The notes beneath the pieces were generated by a model. That model was not told where the DNA came from and searched no databases. It saw only the letters and a program-made list of their open reading frames with translations. Position numbers and translations under genes: made by a program. Shown piece by piece: positions 62,687 through 64,000 of a stretch of DNA of 64,000 bases. This DNA comes from JABDMH01 sp965223165 (lineage in GTDB: Bacteria > Bacteroidota > Bacteroidia > Chitinophagales > Saprospiraceae): assembly GCA_965223165.1 (NCBI GenBank), contig CBDCVQ010000020.1, positions 744,001 to 808,000 on the forward strand, in the 5' to 3' direction. Within the stretch, counting starts at the first letter, position 1, and the number at the start of each line of letters is the position of its first letter.

Positions 62687-64000
62687 GTGAAAGTCCAACA
62701 ATTGTATTATGGAGGCCGAAGGCAAGACGCTAGTTCCGGCCGTACCTTCAAGAACACCAATCCTGCAACGGGTGAAACTATCTGCGAGGTGCAGGAGGCC
62801 TCTTCGGTCGACGTGCAGCAATGTATAGATGCAGCCAGCCAAGGCTTTCGAGCGTGGTCAGCGATGGCTCCGATCGAGCGAGGCAGAATCTTGGCAAAGG
62901 CTGCTTCGATTTTGCGTGATCGCAATAGAGCCCTGGCAGAATTGGAGGTGATGGACACGGGCAAACCCATATCAGAAGCCATCGCCGTAGATGTACATTC
63001 TGGTGCCGACGCCCTCGAATATTATGCGGGCATTGCTTCTGGCATCCAGGGGGACTATCTTGATCTGGGCAACTCGTTTGTCTATGTTCGCCGTGAGCCC
63101 CTGGGCATCTGCGCAGGCATAGGAGCCTGGAATTACCCCCTACAGATTGCCTGCTGGAAGTCGGCTCCTGCGCTCGCTTGTGGCAACGCAATGATCTTTA
63201 AGCCAGCGGAACTGACCCCTCTCACCGCACTTAGGCTGGCCGAGATCTACTCTGAAGCAGGACTTCCTGACGGAGTGTTCAATGTGATCCAAGGAGGGGC
63301 AGCCGTTGGAGCCATGCTGGTCGAGCATGAAGCCATTGCTAAGGTGTCCTTGACCGGCGAGGTGAGCACAGGTAAGAAAGTGATGGCGGCTGGCGCAAAG
63401 ACCCTAAAACATATTACACTGGAACTGGGTGGCAAGTCGCCCCTGCTCGTCTTTGAAGACGCTGACGTAGAAGAGGCGGTTCGAGGGGCCATCATGGCAA
63501 ATTTCTATACCCAGGGCGAGGTATGCTCCAATGGCACCCGAGTGTATGTGCAGGAACACATTCTACCTCTCTTCATTGAACGGCTCGTTGCGGAGACCCG
63601 AAAGCTGCGCATCGGCAATCCAATGGATATGAAGACCCACATCGGTGCCCTCATCAGTGCAGACCATCTGCAAAAAGTCCTGGACTATATCGCCGTCGGC
63701 AAGAACCAAGGAGCTACCCTACTTTGCGGAGGTCACAGATACCATCCTGACAATGGCATCAACGACGGGGGCTATTTTGTCGAACCCACCATCTTCTCCG
63801 CCACGGGAGACCTGGATCGGATTGTTCGAGAAGAGATCTTTGGACCAGTAATGACCGTGCTTGGCTTTCGGGACGAAGATGAGGTGGTAGGCCGAGCCAA
63901 CGACACCCCCTTTGGACTGGCTGCTGGCGTCTTTACCAAGGACCTCCAGCGCGCTCATCGAGTGGTGGACCAACTACAGGCTGGCGTTTGCTGGATCAAC
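62687..64000 (+). CDS. betB: Betaine aldehyde dehydrogenase (partial, runs off the window)
   Basis: Starts at GTG 62687, 12 bp after the betA stop, and is open for 438 codons to the edge. The NAD-dependent aldehyde dehydrogenase motifs are complete so far: LGICAGIGAWNYPLQIACWK, KPAELTPLTAL, GLPDGVFNVIQGG, SLTGEVSTGKKV, ELGGKSPLLVF with the general base E246, GEVCSNGTRVYV with nucleophile C280, and EEIFGPVMTV. The GxVCxNGTRV pattern is typical of betaine aldehyde dehydrogenases. It converts betaine aldehyde to glycine betaine. Confidence 0.93.
   Translation, partial: MKVQQLYYGGRRQDASSGRTFKNTNPATGETICEVQEASSVDVQQCIDAASQGFRAWSAMAPIERGRILAKAASILRDRNRALAELEVMDTGKPISEAIAVDVHSGADALEYYAGIASGIQGDYLDLGNSFVYVRREPLGICAGIGAWNYPLQIACWKSAPALACGNAMIFKPAELTPLTALRLAEIYSEAGLPDGVFNVIQGGAAVGAMLVEHEAIAKVSLTGEVSTGKKVMAAGAKTLKHITLELGGKSPLLVFEDADVEEAVRGAIMANFYTQGEVCSNGTRVYVQEHILPLFIERLVAETRKLRIGNPMDMKTHIGALISADHLQKVLDYIAVGKNQGATLLCGGHRYHPDNGINDGGYFVEPTIFSATGDLDRIVREEIFGPVMTVLGFRDEDEVVGRANDTPFGLAAGVFTKDLQRAHRVVDQLQAGVCWIN

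Overview
The window is a chromosomal segment of a Bacteroidota bacterium, most likely of the Saprospiria/Lewinella type. The evidence is a SusC/SusD pair, type IX secretion (T9SS) sorting domains, CHU_C-type gliding/adhesion C-termini, FG-GAP/ASPIC-UnbV lipoproteins, a DUF5103 protein, A-rich start regions with weak Shine-Dalgarno sequences, and many lipoproteins. A choline-to-betaine pair at the right end suggests a saline habitat. No rRNA, phage, plasmid origin or CRISPR array was seen.

Layout. 1-3.4 kb: a scarred locus. The convergent 3' ends of a DUF4097-like gene and a threonine dehydratase gene are present twice as ~356-bp direct repeats (76-431 and 3032-3387, offset 2956 bp). Between them lie a decayed ISAs1-family transposase and a glycine-rich T9SS protein. 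3.1-12.5 kb: threonine dehydratase, a BNR-repeat lipoprotein, a TIM-barrel sugar isomerase-like protein, two divergent CHU_C surface proteins and a cytochrome c/FG-GAP protein. 12.6-23.4 kb: a glycan-uptake locus on the minus strand (GH92-like protein, ASPIC/UnbV lipoprotein, SusC, SusD). Its GH92-like protein lacks expected catalytic residues. 23.5-35.5 kb: housekeeping genes (exported DinB-like, uvrC, mgsA, pgk, coiled-coil protein, asd, lamin-tail protein, EEP-fold pseudoenzyme, dgkA), then a sugar phosphomutase and pcm, each broken by one extra base in an A-run. 35.5-36.2 kb: a heptamer minisatellite with ~193-bp higher-order units. 36.3-48.4 kb: lipoprotein, tadA, guaB, 3-methyladenine glycosylase, DUF5103, a TolC/HlyD efflux pair, a DUF2064 transferase, an ECF sigma factor with a membrane TPR partner, a class IV aminotransferase and ggt. 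48.5-51.6 kb: a frameshifted RhuM-Fic gene, a bacilliredoxin and nadA. 51.85-59.8 kb: a 2648-residue secreted protein with SdrD-like, malectin-like, dockerin, cohesin-like and T9SS domains. 60.2-61 kb: tRNA-Ser(CGA) followed by four tandem ~165-bp units, each starting with the tRNA 3' end and carrying opposed terminators. 61-64 kb: betA and betB (betB runs off the window).

The most unusual items are the tRNA-Ser-derived terminator array, the repeat-flanked insertion at the left end, two enzyme-fold proteins that have lost their catalytic residues, a palindromic repeat family with members at 24.2 and 48.4 kb, and a possible three-way-junction RNA leader before susC. All domain calls rest on reading motifs by eye; no search was run.
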